A DNA stretch of 64,000 nucleotides from Gordonia malaquae NBRC 108250 (GCF_000344135.1 NZ_BAOP01000021.1:1-64000), one strand, 5' to 3'; positions 47,022 through 56,298 are shown, counted from the first letter of the stretch. Translations and numbers: made by a program. The notes: generated by a model from the letters alone, not told the origin.

Positions 47022-47557
47022 CCAACGTCAACGCCGAGTACGGCTACACCGTCTGGGGTCGGGACTTCCTCCGTGTGGTGGAGCCGACCAGCATCACCAA
47101 ACCGGAGCCGATGCTCCCCCGCGCGCGCAGTCTGGCGCGGAGCTCCGTCAGCGGCGTCGTCGTCGACGGCAGGCACGTACGCGGAACCATCGCCCGCGGA
47201 GGTTCCGCGTCGGTCGCCTACCTGGAGTTCACACCGATGGACCGTTCGACCGCAGAATCCCTTGCGGCCATCGTCGGATCGGCTCCGACGGCCTCAGCCC
47301 TCACCGACCAAGCACACGACACGCTTGCTGGCACGCCCGAACTCGCAGTCGTCGATTGTTCGTGCAAGGCACGGACCGCCCGGTGCATCCACGTCCTGAC
47401 GCTGCTGTACGACACCGTCAGACGAGTGGACGAGGATCCGCGGATCGCGTTGCAATTGAGGGGATTCCACGACTCCGTCGACGCACCCCCGGAGTCGGAG
47501 GCGGTTCCGCGCTGGACTCCCCTCTCCGCGCTCGACCCCGCCACCTTCTACGGCTGA
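47018..47557 (+). CDS. SWIM zinc-finger protein
   Basis: 179 aa. The SWIM finger CxCx(n)CxH is in VDCSCKARTARCIHVLTLLYDT, after an N-terminal region with WGRDFLRVVEPTSI and a beta-rich VSGVVVDGRHVRGTIARG. Such proteins are regularly encoded next to HelZ/SNF2 ATPases in actinobacteria (the Rv2101/Rv2102 arrangement). The ATGA overlap with the SNF2 stop indicates a coupled pair, probably a complex acting on nucleic acid. Biological role unknown. Confidence 0.88.
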   Translation: MTNVNAEYGYTVWGRDFLRVVEPTSITKPEPMLPRARSLARSSVSGVVVDGRHVRGTIARGGSASVAYLEFTPMDRSTAESLAAIVGSAPTASALTDQAHDTLAGTPELAVVDCSCKARTARCIHVLTLLYDTVRRVDEDPRIALQLRGFHDSVDAPPESEAVPRWTPLSALDPATFYG

Positions 47558-47565
47558 TCGCTTAG

Positions 47566-47606
47566 TGCCGTTGATCGTGACCACATAGTGGTCACGATCA
47601 ACGGCA
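47566..47606. terminator. long perfect hairpin between SWIM gene and propeller gene
   Basis: A perfect 19-bp inverted repeat (47566-47584 against 47588-47606; ends TGCCGTTGATC / GATCAACGGCA) with a 3-base loop ATA. It fills the gap between two convergent genes. No T-run is present, but stem strength and position suggest a two-way terminator. Confidence 0.7.
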
Positions 47607-47609
47607 TAG

Positions 47610-49046
47610 TCACTTGTAGTGGGCGAGGAATGCATTCCCGGCAGATTGGAGGAGAAATAGGCGTCGCCCGAACTGCCTCCAGATCGCTTTCGAGTCGACC
47701 GGCTCTGAGTCCCACACTGCTTCTCCGGTTCGCATGTCGTACGCCGTCAGATGCGGCACGTTCGGCGAGTGGTCGGCATTGCGGTCTCCGGCGAGCACGA
47801 GCCGTTCACCATCGAATCCGACCGCTGTCTTTCCGAACCCGGTGGAGACCGCTCGGCTGCGCTCACCCGAATCCGCATCGACGATTGTCCAGGATTTGGT
47901 GTACCCACCGTTCGCCGCATACAGGTCGCCAGTACTCAGAAGGTAGTGGTCCTCGTCTATTTGGGTGGCATCATCCGCAATCCCCGGCACAGTCCATTTC
48001 ACGGCGTGCGTGCCGGCCGACACGACACCGAATGCAGGACGTTTCGCCAGCAGCACCGGTACGCGCTTGCGGTCGACCGTTGCGGACGGCCAGTTTCTGT
48101 ACGACGCCAACTGCCAGCCCTTCAGCCCTCCCTGGTATCGCCCCGCGCTGTCGTGAAAGGCGACTGTCGAGCTGAGCGTGTACCGCCCTGACCCGATCAC
48201 GAATCCACCCTCGTAGAGCAGGTATAGATCACCACTTCGTGACGAGGTGTGCACTCGTTCCCCGGTGTCGGCCCGATAGATCGAGAATCCGGTCCCTTTG
48301 CGATCCTCAAGTGCCACCATGTCCGATCCGGCTGACTGCTGGAGTCGCAGGTGATTCACTGGGGGATCGACGGCCCAGCGTTCGCGTCCGGTTCGTGAAT
48401 AGCCGACCACCCGCCCACGTTGATCTGGGAGTTCGCTCGCGAAGCTGACCGTCGCGACAAGCTCTGCGCCAGGGTCGATCTCAGACAGCAAACCGATATT
48501 CGCCGTTCCCTCCACAAGAACTACGAAGCCGTCCTCAACAGCAGTGATCGATGGCCAGCCGGGATACCGGATGGTCTGAGATGCACTCACGACGCCAGTC
48601 TGCAGGTCGAAAAAGTCGACACGAGTAGCGACCAGGCCGTCGACACGAGCGTTGTCCGCACAGGCCAACACCCCGCCGGCACCGATCGCGCAGTTCCAGG
48701 ACTCGCCGATTCTCGGTTCATCCCACATAGGTTCGCCGGACTCCGCATCGACAGCGATCAGTGCAGTGCCTGGTCGGGGCGTCGATACGCGTCCGGCTAC
48801 GACCAGCACCCCATGACCGTCCGCCTTGACCTCCAGATTGTCAGAGGCGGCGTCGGGGCCGAAGATATCCTTGGTCGAGCGCTTCCACACCTGACTCGGC
48901 GCAGTGTTCATCGGTTCGAGCGAGACCGGCCCCTCGTACCCCATCGTTTCCGTGTGTCCCCTCGGCCACAGCACCACCCCGACGACGACAACCATCGTCA
49001 CCATCAGCGCAACGATCACAATGGGCAAACGCGGTCTCACCGACAT
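47610..49046 (-). CDS. membrane-anchored PQQ-like beta-propeller protein
   Basis: About 478 aa from ATG 49046 (MSVRPRLPIVIVALMV); ATG 49055 is an alternative and longer readings overlap coaE. One N-terminal signal-anchor helix (PIVIVALMVTMVVVVGVVLW) is followed by a PQQ/WD-like repeat domain: LIAVDAESGEPMWDEP, DLQTGVVSASQTIRYPG, YSRTGRERWAVDPP, YRADTGERVHTSS, VDADSGERSRAV, YDMRTGEAVWDSEP, each ending with the aromatic/Asp pattern of propeller blades. Enzymatic PQQ residues were not verified; it is more likely a structural or binding propeller facing outside. Divergent from coaE. Confidence 0.78.
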   Translation of the reverse strand: MSVRPRLPIVIVALMVTMVVVVGVVLWPRGHTETMGYEGPVSLEPMNTAPSQVWKRSTKDIFGPDAASDNLEVKADGHGVLVVAGRVSTPRPGTALIAVDAESGEPMWDEPRIGESWNCAIGAGGVLACADNARVDGLVATRVDFFDLQTGVVSASQTIRYPGWPSITAVEDGFVVLVEGTANIGLLSEIDPGAELVATVSFASELPDQRGRVVGYSRTGRERWAVDPPVNHLRLQQSAGSDMVALEDRKGTGFSIYRADTGERVHTSSRSGDLYLLYEGGFVIGSGRYTLSSTVAFHDSAGRYQGGLKGWQLASYRNWPSATVDRKRVPVLLAKRPAFGVVSAGTHAVKWTVPGIADDATQIDEDHYLLSTGDLYAANGGYTKSWTIVDADSGERSRAVSTGFGKTAVGFDGERLVLAGDRNADHSPNVPHLTAYDMRTGEAVWDSEPVDSKAIWRQFGRRLFLLQSAGNAFLAHYK

Positions 49047-49116
49047 GTCCCCCATCCAATCAGCTGAACGGGCTACTGTCTGAGTTCTCGCGAACGGATC
49101 TGACACACTGGCAGGC

Positions 49117-50022
49117 GTGATCAGAGTGGGACTGACAGGCGGAATCGGCGCCGGCAAATCGACGGTGGCCAAGACGTTGATCGATCAGGGTGCGTATCAC
49201 GTCGACGCGGACCGGATCGCCCGTGAAGTGGTCGAGCCAGGCACCCCCGGCCTGGCTCAGCTCGTCGAGGCGTTCGGGCCGGAGATCTTGGACGCCGACG
49301 GCGCGTTGAACCGGCCTGCGCTCGCGGCCCGCGCGTTTGTCGACGACGAGAGTCGGAAGACGCTGAACGGGATCACTCACCCCCTGATCGGGGCCCGGAC
49401 GCAGGAGCTGACCGACGCGGCCCCGGATGACGCAGTGATCCTGCACGACGTCCCGCTACTGGTCGAAGGCCACATGGCGCCGTTCTACCACGTCGTCGCA
49501 GTGGTGCACGCCGACGCCGACCTGCGCTTCGAACGACTCACCACACTGCGCGGCATGGACGCCGACGACGCACGCGCCCGCATCGCCGCACAGGCCACCG
49601 ACGATCAGCGCCGCGCCGTCGCCGACATCTGGCTCGACAACTCGGGCACCCCCGATGCGCTCGCCGCGCAGGCACTCGACGTGTGGACCAACCGACTGAT
49701 TCCGCTGCGCGACAACGTGTCCGCTCGTCGCGCCGTAGAACTGCCGACCGATGTCCAGGACTACGACCCCGAGTGGGCGGCGCTCGGAGCACGACTGGTG
49801 AACCGAGTGTGGGCGCTCGTCGGCGCGAACGCGACGGCAGTCGCACACGTCGGGGCGACGGCGACACCCGGCACCGCAGCCGCTCCGGTCATCGACATCG
49901 AGGTCACCGCCACGGGCGACGTCGCCGACGCACTCGCCGCCGGCGGGTTCCCGCAGACCGCGCCGGGCATTCACGTGAGCGCCGACCCGGCTCGTTTCGC
50001 CCGGGTGACGATACGCGTGTAG
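49117..50022 (+). CDS. coaE: dephospho-CoA kinase with truncated GrpB-like C-terminus
   Basis: Last step of CoA synthesis. The kinase part (1-200) has P-loop GLTGGIGAGKSTVAKTL, DADRIAREVVEPGTPG, LLVEGHMAPFYHVVAVV and the lid region RFERLTTLRGMDADDARARIAAQ. Mycobacterial CoaE is ~400 aa because a full GrpB/UPF0157 domain is fused. Here ~95 residues remain: YDPEWAALGARLVNRV, HVGATATPGTAAAPVIDIEV and a terminal HVSADPARFARVTIRV. The second half of GrpB is missing. GTG start. The TAG stop lies within a long palindrome. Confidence 0.93.
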   Translation: MIRVGLTGGIGAGKSTVAKTLIDQGAYHVDADRIAREVVEPGTPGLAQLVEAFGPEILDADGALNRPALAARAFVDDESRKTLNGITHPLIGARTQELTDAAPDDAVILHDVPLLVEGHMAPFYHVVAVVHADADLRFERLTTLRGMDADDARARIAAQATDDQRRAVADIWLDNSGTPDALAAQALDVWTNRLIPLRDNVSARRAVELPTDVQDYDPEWAALGARLVNRVWALVGANATAVAHVGATATPGTAAAPVIDIEVTATGDVADALAAGGFPQTAPGIHVSADPARFARVTIRV

Positions 50023-50056
50023 ATCGTTACCCGATTCGGGTAACGATCTACACGCG
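50014..50056. terminator. long perfect hairpin overlapping the coaE stop
   Basis: Arms of 20 bp (50014-50033 and 50037-50056; CGCGTGTAGATC... and ...GATCTACACGCG) are exact complements with a 3-base loop ATT. The coaE TAG is inside the left arm. The right arm ends 11 bp before the end of the convergent aldolase gene, so it can serve both transcripts. Confidence 0.75.
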
Positions 50057-50067
50057 AGATCACGAAC

Positions 50068-51093
50068 CTACGAAGCCTGAGCTTCTTCGCGCTCCTCGAC
50101 CAGGGTGAGGGCGATGTCGACGATCATGTCCTCCTGGCCGCCGACGAGACGGCGCTCGCCGCAGACGGTGAGGATGTCGCGGACGTCGAGCTCGTAGCGC
50201 TGCGCGGCTGCCTCGGCGTGGCGCAGGAACGACGAGTACACACCGGCGTAGCCGAGCGTGAGGGTCTCGCGGTCCACGCGGACCGGACGATCCTGCAGCG
50301 GACGGACGATGTCGTCGGCAGCGTCCTCGAGCTTGTTGAGGTCGCAGCCGTGCTCGAAGCCCGACAGGTTCGCCACTGCGACGAAGGGCTCGATCGGGCA
50401 GTTGCCTGCACCTGCACCGTGCCCGGCGAGCGACGCGTCGACGCGGTACACGCCGTTCTCGACGGCGACGACGGAGTTCGCGACCGACAGCGACAGGTTC
50501 TCATGCGCGTGGATGCCGATCTCCGTCTCCGGATTCAGCACGTCACGGTAGGCCTTCACCCGGGCGACGACGTCGTTCATGGTGAGGCGGCCTCCCGAGT
50601 CGGTGATGTAGACGCAGTGCGCGCCGTACGACTCCATCAGCTTGGCCTGCTGCGCCAACTTCTCCGGCTCCGACATGTGAGACAACATCAGGAAGCCCGA
50701 CACGTCCATGCCGATCTCGCGCGCTGCGGCGATGTGCTGCGCGGAGACGTCGGCCTCAGTGCAGTGCGTGGCGATGCGGACCGAACGAACGCCCAGGTCC
50801 CAGGCCTTCTCAAGGTGCTCGACAGTGCCGACACCGGGGAGCAGCAGCGTGGTCAGACGAGCGTTCTTGAGAACGCTCGCGGCCGCTTCGATCCACTCCC
50901 AGTCGGTGTTCGAACCGGGACCGTAGTTGACCGAGCCGCCGGCGAGGCCGTCTCCGTGAGCCACCTCGATGGCGTCGACGCCCGCCTCGTCGAGAGCGCT
51001 CACGATGCGCTTCACATCGTCGGTGCTGATCTGGTGGCGGAGTGCGTGCATACCGTCACGCAGGGTGACGTCCTGAACGAAGATCTTGGTCAT
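50068..51093 (-). CDS. 4-hydroxy-2-oxovalerate aldolase
   Basis: Cleaves 4-hydroxy-2-oxovalerate to pyruvate and acetaldehyde, the aldol step of the lower meta-cleavage pathway. 341 aa of the DmpG/BphI type: N-terminal [16 protein letters not shown] with the catalytic Arg-Asp and His, [15 protein letters not shown] AIEVAHGDG, metal-binding [13 protein letters not shown] and a C-terminal communication domain ([16 protein letters not shown]). ATG 51093 overlaps the acetaldehyde dehydrogenase stop as ATGA; the two enzymes normally form a channelling complex. Confidence 0.96.
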   Translation of the reverse strand: MTKIFVQDVTLRDGMHALRHQISTDDVKRIVSALDEAGVDAIEVAHGDGLAGGSVNYGPGSNTDWEWIEAAASVLKNARLTTLLLPGVGTVEHLEKAWDLGVRSVRIATHCTEADVSAQHIAAAREIGMDVSGFLMLSHMSEPEKLAQQAKLMESYGAHCVYITDSGGRLTMNDVVARVKAYRDVLNPETEIGIHAHENLSLSVANSVVAVENGVYRVDASLAGHGAGAGNCPIEPFVAVANLSGFEHGCDLNKLEDAADDIVRPLQDRPVRVDRETLTLGYAGVYSSFLRHAEAAAQRYELDVRDILTVCGERRLVGGQEDMIVDIALTLVEEREEAQAS

Positions 51094-52049
51094 GCGCTGG
51101 CCTCCTCGGCCTTGAGTGCTGCGATCCGCTCGGCGTACTGAAGGCCGGCCGAGGTCATGATGTCGAGGTTTCCGGCGTAGGCCGGGAGGTAGTGAGCGGC
51201 GCCCTCCACTTCGAGGAACACCGACACCTGGTGGGTGGGAGCCGACTCGGGCTCCTCTGCCATCAGGGTGCCGACGGGCGACGTCTCGGCGATCGGGTTG
51301 ATCTGCACCTTCTGCTTGAGGCGGTAGCCGGGGACGTACGCCGACACGTCGGCGACCATCTTCTCCACGGAGTTGCGGATCTGGTCCTGGGTGTCGAGGT
51401 CGGGCGCGTCGACGAGGGCGTAGACGGTGTCGCGCATGATCAGCGGCGGTTCGGCCGGGTTCATGATGATGATCGCCTTGCCGTTGACGGCGCCGCCGAC
51501 CGACTTGATCGCGTTCGACGTGGTCTCGGTGAACTCGTCGATGTTCGCGCGGGTGCCGGGGCCGGCCGACTTCGATGCGATGGAGGCGACGATCTCGGCG
51601 TAGGCGACGGGCGCGACGCGAGAGACGGCCGCGACGATCGGGATCGTCGCCTGCCCGCCGCACGTGACCATGTTGACGTTCTGCGCGTCCAAGTGCTCGT
51701 CGATGTTCACCGCGGGCACCACGTACGGACCGATGGCCGCGGGCGTGAGGTCGACGAGGCGCTTGCCGAGCGGGGCGAGAATCGACGCGTTGTACTCGTG
51801 GGCCTTGGCCGACGTCGCGTCGAACACGATCTCGATCTCGTCGAAGTTCGGCATCTTGACGAGGCCTTCGACACCTTCGTGGGTGGTCGGGACACCCATC
51901 CGAGCGGCGCGCGCGAGACCGTCGGACTCGGCGTCGATGCCGACCATCGCGCCCATCTCGAGGTGCTTGGCGGTGCGGATCACCTTGATCATCAGATCGG
52001 TGCCGATGTTGCCCGAGCCGATGATGGCGACCTTGGTCTTCTTACTCAT
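51090..52049 (-). CDS. acetaldehyde dehydrogenase (acylating)
   Basis: Oxidises acetaldehyde with CoA and NAD to acetyl-CoA. 319 aa, DmpF/BphJ type: Rossmann [23 protein letters not shown], the nucleophile Cys in [20 protein letters not shown] and [19 protein letters not shown] 52049 with GAAGGAAAC upstream; it overlaps the end of the hydratase gene by 8 bp. Partner of the aldolase encoded next. Confidence 0.96.
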   Translation of the reverse strand: MSKKTKVAIIGSGNIGTDLMIKVIRTAKHLEMGAMVGIDAESDGLARAARMGVPTTHEGVEGLVKMPNFDEIEIVFDATSAKAHEYNASILAPLGKRLVDLTPAAIGPYVVPAVNIDEHLDAQNVNMVTCGGQATIPIVAAVSRVAPVAYAEIVASIASKSAGPGTRANIDEFTETTSNAIKSVGGAVNGKAIIIMNPAEPPLIMRDTVYALVDAPDLDTQDQIRNSVEKMVADVSAYVPGYRLKQKVQINPIAETSPVGTLMAEEPESAPTHQVSVFLEVEGAAHYLPAYAGNLDIMTSAGLQYAERIAALKAEEASA

Positions 52050-52857
52050 GTGCGTTTCCTTCACTGAACTTCGCGACGACCGTGCCGAGACCGGTGATCT
52101 CAACGGTCACCTCGTCTCCGGATTCGATCGGCCGCATGGGACCGAGTGCGCCGGACAGGATGACCTGACCTGCGCGAAGAGGCTCGCCGAAGTCGCGGGC
52201 GGCCTTGGCGAGCCATGCGACAGCGTTGAGGGGATCACCGAGGCAGGCTGCACCGTTTCCGGTGGAGACCTCCTCGCCGTTGATGAGCATCCGCATGCCG
52301 ACCTCGACGGGCGCGAACTCGTCGAGCGTCTTGCGGTCACTTCCGAGCACGTAGACGCCGGACGACGCGTTGTCGGCGACGGTGTCGGCGAAAGCGATGT
52401 CCCAGCCGTCGATGCGGCTGTCACACACTTCGAGAGCTGCCACACCGTAGTCGACGGCGTCGCGGATCTGCTCGATGTCGAGTGGGCCGTCGGCGAGGTC
52501 CTTCTTCAGGACGAACGCCACTTCGGCCTCGGCCTTCGGCTGGAGCAGTCGGTCCATCGGAACCACTTCGTCGCCGGTGTACGCCATGTCGTCGAAGAGG
52601 ACGCCGAAGTCGGGCTGGTCGACGCCCATCTGCTCCTGTACCGCGGCAGAGGTGAGGCCGATCTTGCGGCCGACGATCTGCGCGCCGCCGGCCACGCGCC
52701 CGGCGGTGAGACGTTCCTGGACGCGGTAGGCAGCAGGCAGGTCGGTGGGCCCGATGAGATCGCGGACCGGTGTGCATGCGGTACGGGTCTGCAATGCGGT
52801 GAGGAGTCGCTGTGCCGCCTGGTCTTCGGCGACATCGCGATCAACAGAAGATGTCAT
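52042..52857 (-). CDS. 2-oxopent-4-enoate (2-hydroxypentadienoate) hydratase
   Basis: Adds water to 2-oxopent-4-enoate giving 4-hydroxy-2-oxovalerate. 271 aa of the MhpD/fumarylacetoacetase-like superfamily: [31 protein letters not shown], the metal-ligand [15 protein letters not shown] (E-x-E) and [24 protein letters not shown] 52857 is chosen; longer readings are in the shadow of the IclR gene. First gene of the lower operon. Paralogue of the decarboxylase at 57284, but lying with aldolase and dehydrogenase, which assigns the hydratase step. Confidence 0.93.
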   Translation of the reverse strand: MTSSVDRDVAEDQAAQRLLTALQTRTACTPVRDLIGPTDLPAAYRVQERLTAGRVAGGAQIVGRKIGLTSAAVQEQMGVDQPDFGVLFDDMAYTGDEVVPMDRLLQPKAEAEVAFVLKKDLADGPLDIEQIRDAVDYGVAALEVCDSRIDGWDIAFADTVADNASSGVYVLGSDRKTLDEFAPVEVGMRMLINGEEVSTGNGAACLGDPLNAVAWLAKAARDFGEPLRAGQVILSGALGPMRPIESGDEVTVEITGLGTVVAKFSEGNAHE

Positions 52858-52896
52858 GAGACGATCGTCACCCGGTTCTCCGACGACGCCAAGGGT

Positions 52897-52929
52897 TCCG
52901 TCTCGCTGAGTGAGACGGAGAGCTACAAT
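52897..52929 (+). promoter_or_regulatory. IclR-gene promoter and palindromic operator
   Basis: TCCGTCTC (52897-52904), 7-base spacer, GAGACGGA (52912-52919): a perfect 8-bp inverted repeat. Five bases later is TACAAT (52924-52929), a good -10, only 6 bp before the GTG start of the IclR gene, so its mRNA is probably leaderless. The palindrome lies in the gap shared with the hydratase operon and is a likely IclR site. Confidence 0.65.
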
Positions 52930-52935
52930 AGCCAT

Positions 52936-53703
52936 GTGACCAGCGCAGATCAAGCCCAGACAGTCATCGGCAAGGTGATGCTGATTCTGCATTCGTTCAC
53001 CGTCGACGACCATGATCTGACTCTCGCCGAGATCGTCCGCCGCTCCGGTCTGCACAAGGCGACCGCCCATCGGCTCGCGGGTGAACTGGTGGCCGCACGC
53101 CTTCTCGACCGCACGGAGAACGGCTACCGCCTGTCCGGAGGACTGTTCGAGCTCGGGATGCGCGCGTCGGTGGAGCGCGGCTTGCTGGAGATCGCGATGC
53201 CCTTCCTGCAAGACCTGTACCAACGGACACGGGAGACAGTGCACCTCGGCGTGCTCGACGGCCACGAAGTGGTTTATGTGGCGAAGATCGGCGGGCATCG
53301 GCAAGCGAGCGCCCCGTCGCGCACCGGAGGACGAATGCCCCTGCATTGCACGGGCATCGGCAAAGCACTGCTGGCGCACGCCGATCCGACGCTGCGTCAC
53401 GACGTGCTGAGTGGTCCGTTGGCACGGCTGTCGCCGCGGACGATCGTGGCGCCCGGTCTGCTCGCCGCCCAGCTGGATGCGGCCCGCGAGACGGGCGTCG
53501 CCTACGAGTTCGAGGAGTCGACCCGAGGCATCGCGTGCGTCGCCGCGCCGATACTCGACGTCGGGACGAACGACGTGGTGGCGGCGATCAGCGTGACCGG
53601 TCCGCTCAGCCGCTACCGCCCGGAACCCCACGCCGACGCGGTCCGAGCCGCTGCCGGCGGAATCGCATCCACCCTGCACCGTCGCCGCGCCCTTCAGGGG
53701 TAG
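52936..53703 (+). CDS. IclR family transcriptional regulator
   Basis: 255 aa from GTG 52936. Winged HTH at the N-terminus (TVIGKVMLILHSFTVDDHDLTLAEIVRRSGLHKATAHRLAGEL), then a GAF-like effector domain with VHLGVLDGHEVVYVAKIGG, MPLHCTGIGKALLA and GIACVAAPILD. IclR proteins commonly control aromatic-compound operons, binding pathway intermediates. It is divergent from the hydratase-dehydrogenase-aldolase operon and downstream-convergent with the MFS transporter, so either or both may be targets. Confidence 0.92.
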   Translation: MTSADQAQTVIGKVMLILHSFTVDDHDLTLAEIVRRSGLHKATAHRLAGELVAARLLDRTENGYRLSGGLFELGMRASVERGLLEIAMPFLQDLYQRTRETVHLGVLDGHEVVYVAKIGGHRQASAPSRTGGRMPLHCTGIGKALLAHADPTLRHDVLSGPLARLSPRTIVAPGLLAAQLDAARETGVAYEFEESTRGIACVAAPILDVGTNDVVAAISVTGPLSRYRPEPHADAVRAAAGGIASTLHRRRALQG

Positions 53704-53715
53704 AAACACAGCGAA

Positions 53716-53777
53716 AAGCCACAGAAGTCACGCGGTGGTCGTGTTCATCCACGACCCCTCCGTGACTTCTGCGGCTT
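53716..53777. terminator. long two-stage hairpin between IclR and transporter genes
   Basis: Outer arms 53716-53732 and 53761-53777 (AAGCCACAGAAG... / ...CTTCTGCGGCTT) pair over 17 positions with one mismatch. Inside is a 7-bp stem GGTCGTG (53737-53743) / CACGACC (53750-53756) with a 6-base loop. It occupies the convergent gap and looks like a two-way terminator. Confidence 0.75.
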
Positions 53778-53790
53778 CCCGCGTCGTTGG

Positions 53791-55122
53791 TCAGACGGCG
53801 GTCGGAGCCTCCGCCGGTTCGGCCGGAGTGGCAGTCGGAGTCCGGAACAGGAATGCGGCACACACCAGGCTGAGCGCACAGACGATGGCGAGATACACGG
53901 TCACGCCGGCCGAGCCGCCGGACTCGCCGACCAGAGCGGACGAGATGATCGGCGCCAGTCCGCCGCCGAGGATCGCGCCGACCTGGAGGACGAGCGACGT
54001 GCCGGAGTAGCGGACCGACGCAGGGAACAGATCGGCGATGATGGCCCCCTGAACGCTGTGGGTCACCGGGACGATGAGACCCATGCCGAGGAACGCGATC
54101 GCCGCGACGGCGTTGCTGCCGGTGTCGAGCAGCGGAAGGAACGCCACACACCACACGAGCAGCGCGATCGATCCGCCGATGAACATCGTCCGGCGACCGC
54201 TGCGGTCGGCGACGCCGGTCCAGTACGGGATCGTCGCGAACCAGATGACCGCCGCCACCGAGACGCAGGCGATCAGGAACGTGCGGTTGTAGTCGAGGTG
54301 TTTGGTGCCGTACGACAGGGTGAAGACCATGAAGACGTAGGCGGCGGCCGAGTTCGCGACCATGAGGCCGACGGTGAGCGCCATGCGTCCGACGCCGACA
54401 CGGACGGCTTCACGCAACGGGAAGCGTTCCACCGCGCGGTGGCTGACAACGGATTCGAACGTCGGCGACTCCTCGACGCGCAGACGGATCGCCAGTCCGA
54501 CGACAACCAGCAGACCGCTGAGCAGGAACGGGATCCGCCATCCCCAGGAGTCGAACGCATCGGACGGCATCAGCGCATTCGTGGACAGGAACACCACATT
54601 GGCGAGAACGAGGCCCGCGGGGGTGCCCATCTGAGGGAAGCCGGCATAGAGGTTCCTCTTGTCTGCCGGGGCGTGCTCCATCGACATGAGCGTCGCACCG
54701 GCGCCCTCGCCGCCGAGGCCGATGCCCTGCACCACGCGGAGAAGCACGAGCAGTACCGGCGCCCACACTCCGATCGACGCATAGTTCGGGACGACGCCGA
54801 TGAGTGTCGACGCGATGCCCATCATCAGCAGCGAGACGATCAGCGTGTTGCGACGGCCGATCCGGTCACCGAAGTGCCCGAAGACGAGGCCCCCGATCGG
54901 GCGAGCGACGAAGCCGACAGCGAAGGTGCTGAATGCGGCGAGCGTGCCCGCGGTGGGACTGAGCGACGGAAAGAACTGCTTGTTGAAGATCAACGCCGCG
55001 GCAGTGCCGTAGAGGAAGAAGTCGTACCACTCGAGTGTGGTGCCGACGAGCATCGCCGATCCGACTCGGCGCCGCTTCTGCATGTCTGTCACCGCCTGAG
55101 GCGACGAGTGTTTCTGAGTCAT
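53791..55122 (-). CDS. MFS transporter, metabolite:H+ symporter type
   Basis: 443 aa, about 12 membrane helices. Begins RRRVGSAMLVGTTLEWYDFFLYGTAAALIF, the hallmark of the MHS family (aromatic acids, shikimate, alpha-ketoglutarate, proline/betaine). MFS motif A is FGHFGDRIGRRNTL; VVQGIGLGGEGAGATL is the helix 4-5 region. Context suggests uptake of an aromatic or kynurenine-type acid feeding the pathway on either side; the substrate is inferred only. ATG with a preceding purine-rich site. Confidence 0.9.
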   Translation of the reverse strand: MTQKHSSPQAVTDMQKRRRVGSAMLVGTTLEWYDFFLYGTAAALIFNKQFFPSLSPTAGTLAAFSTFAVGFVARPIGGLVFGHFGDRIGRRNTLIVSLLMMGIASTLIGVVPNYASIGVWAPVLLVLLRVVQGIGLGGEGAGATLMSMEHAPADKRNLYAGFPQMGTPAGLVLANVVFLSTNALMPSDAFDSWGWRIPFLLSGLLVVVGLAIRLRVEESPTFESVVSHRAVERFPLREAVRVGVGRMALTVGLMVANSAAAYVFMVFTLSYGTKHLDYNRTFLIACVSVAAVIWFATIPYWTGVADRSGRRTMFIGGSIALLVWCVAFLPLLDTGSNAVAAIAFLGMGLIVPVTHSVQGAIIADLFPASVRYSGTSLVLQVGAILGGGLAPIISSALVGESGGSAGVTVYLAIVCALSLVCAAFLFRTPTATPAEPAEAPTAV

Positions 55123-55199
55123 CGGGGAGCCTTTCTGGAACTGCTCGGGAGGTGGGGCAAATCGTTGTCATAAGGCGATCCGGTCGGCGACTCGCCTCT

Positions 55200-55272
55200 T
55201 GTCAAGCCAATGTCAGTGATTCATGTCACACAAATGCTCTTTATTGCTGCCGCCATGCCCGCGTGAGCATGG
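55200..55272 (-). promoter_or_regulatory. transporter upstream region: -35-like site, TGTCA repeats, weak hairpin
   Basis: In the 173-bp gap before the transporter, the minus strand has a TTGACA hexamer (55205-55200) but no -10 at 16-19 bp. On the plus strand TGTCA recurs four times (in TTGTCATAAG, CTTGTCAAGC, AATGTCAGTG, CATGTCACAC), possible regulator contacts. CCATGC / GCATGG (55253-55272) with an 8-base loop could be a weak terminator for the upper operon. All are suggestions. Confidence 0.3.
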
Positions 55273-55295
55273 GCGTGAGGACCGATCGGGGCAGG

Positions 55296-56297
55296 TCACG
55301 ACGCCGGCAAGCCGAGGAACCGTTCGGCGTTCCCGCGCAGAATGAGATCGCGTGTCGCGGGCTCCAGGAACTCGCTCTTGACGACCACCTCGCCGACGGG
55401 CCGCTCCCCCAACGGGTACGGGTAGTCGCTCCCGACCATCACGCGCTCGGAACCGATCGTGTCCACGAGCAGACGCAGCGCACGCTCGTCGAACACCACC
55501 GAATCGACGTAGAACCGTCCGAGATAGTGCGACGGCGGGAACTCCGACGTTCCGATGACATCGTTCCGGCGGTGCCAGGCGTTCTCCATGCGACCGAGCC
55601 AGAACGCGAACGATCCGCCGCCGTGAGCGAAGCCGATCTTGAGCCGCTCGTCGACTCGATCGAACACTCCGCCGAGGATCATCGCGAGGATCGAGAGATG
55701 CGATTCGGCGGGCATTCCGACCAACCACTTGGCCATCCACCGGTCCAGCCTGGGCGATCCGGTCATGTCCCAGGGATGCACGAACACCGGCACGTCGCGG
55801 GATGCGCAGTGCTGCAGAAACTCGACGACGCCCGCATCGTCGAGATCGCGGTCGCCGACGTGATTGCCGATCTCGACACCGCGGTGGCCGTTGTCCAGGC
55901 ACCGGTCGAGTTCCTTGCAGGCGAGGTCGGGATCCTGCAGTGGCACCTGGCAGAACGGGATCATCCGGTCCCCCACGGGCCCGGTGATGTCGAGGGCGAG
56001 GTCGTTGAAGATCGTCGCGATCTTCGCCGCCTGCTCTCCGGTGCGCGCGTAGTTGAAGAACACCGGGGTCGGCGAGACGACCTGCGTCTGCACCCCGTCT
56101 GCGTCCATGTCGGCCAGGCGGACGTCGGGGTCCCAGGCGTCGGACTGGATGCGCCGGAACTCGGTTCCGCCGGTCATCATCATCGCTTCACGTTCGGACT
56201 CCACGCGCAGCCACGGCGCATCCGGGCCCGCGGCGTCACTGACGTCGGGCCACCCATGAGGAACGTAGTGAGTGTGGACGTCGATGGTGCCCGGCAT
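55296..56297 (-). CDS. 2-amino-3-carboxymuconate-6-semialdehyde decarboxylase (ACMSD)
   Basis: Amidohydrolase-fold decarboxylase that turns the dioxygenase product ACMS into 2-aminomuconate 6-semialdehyde. 333 aa from ATG 56297 (MPGTIDVHTHYVP). Zn ligands expected for the family are present: His8 and His10 (VHTH), His174 (FVHPWDM), Asp291 (VGSDYPYPLG), with the catalytic His225 in GFAHGGGSFAFWLGR. Length matches the Pseudomonas enzyme (~334 aa). It begins 1 bp after the dioxygenase stop, so both are made together. Last gene of the upper operon. Confidence 0.95.
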   Translation of the reverse strand: MPGTIDVHTHYVPHGWPDVSDAAGPDAPWLRVESEREAMMMTGGTEFRRIQSDAWDPDVRLADMDADGVQTQVVSPTPVFFNYARTGEQAAKIATIFNDLALDITGPVGDRMIPFCQVPLQDPDLACKELDRCLDNGHRGVEIGNHVGDRDLDDAGVVEFLQHCASRDVPVFVHPWDMTGSPRLDRWMAKWLVGMPAESHLSILAMILGGVFDRVDERLKIGFAHGGGSFAFWLGRMENAWHRRNDVIGTSEFPPSHYLGRFYVDSVVFDERALRLLVDTIGSERVMVGSDYPYPLGERPVGEVVVKSEFLEPATRDLILRGNAERFLGLPAS

Positions 56298-56298
56298 C

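Noticed and set aside
50068..53709. Catechol (phenol-type) meta-cleavage operon
   Set aside because: The hydratase-dehydrogenase-aldolase set alone would fit, but no catechol 2,3-dioxygenase is present and the neighbouring dioxygenase is a clear 3-hydroxyanthranilate enzyme.
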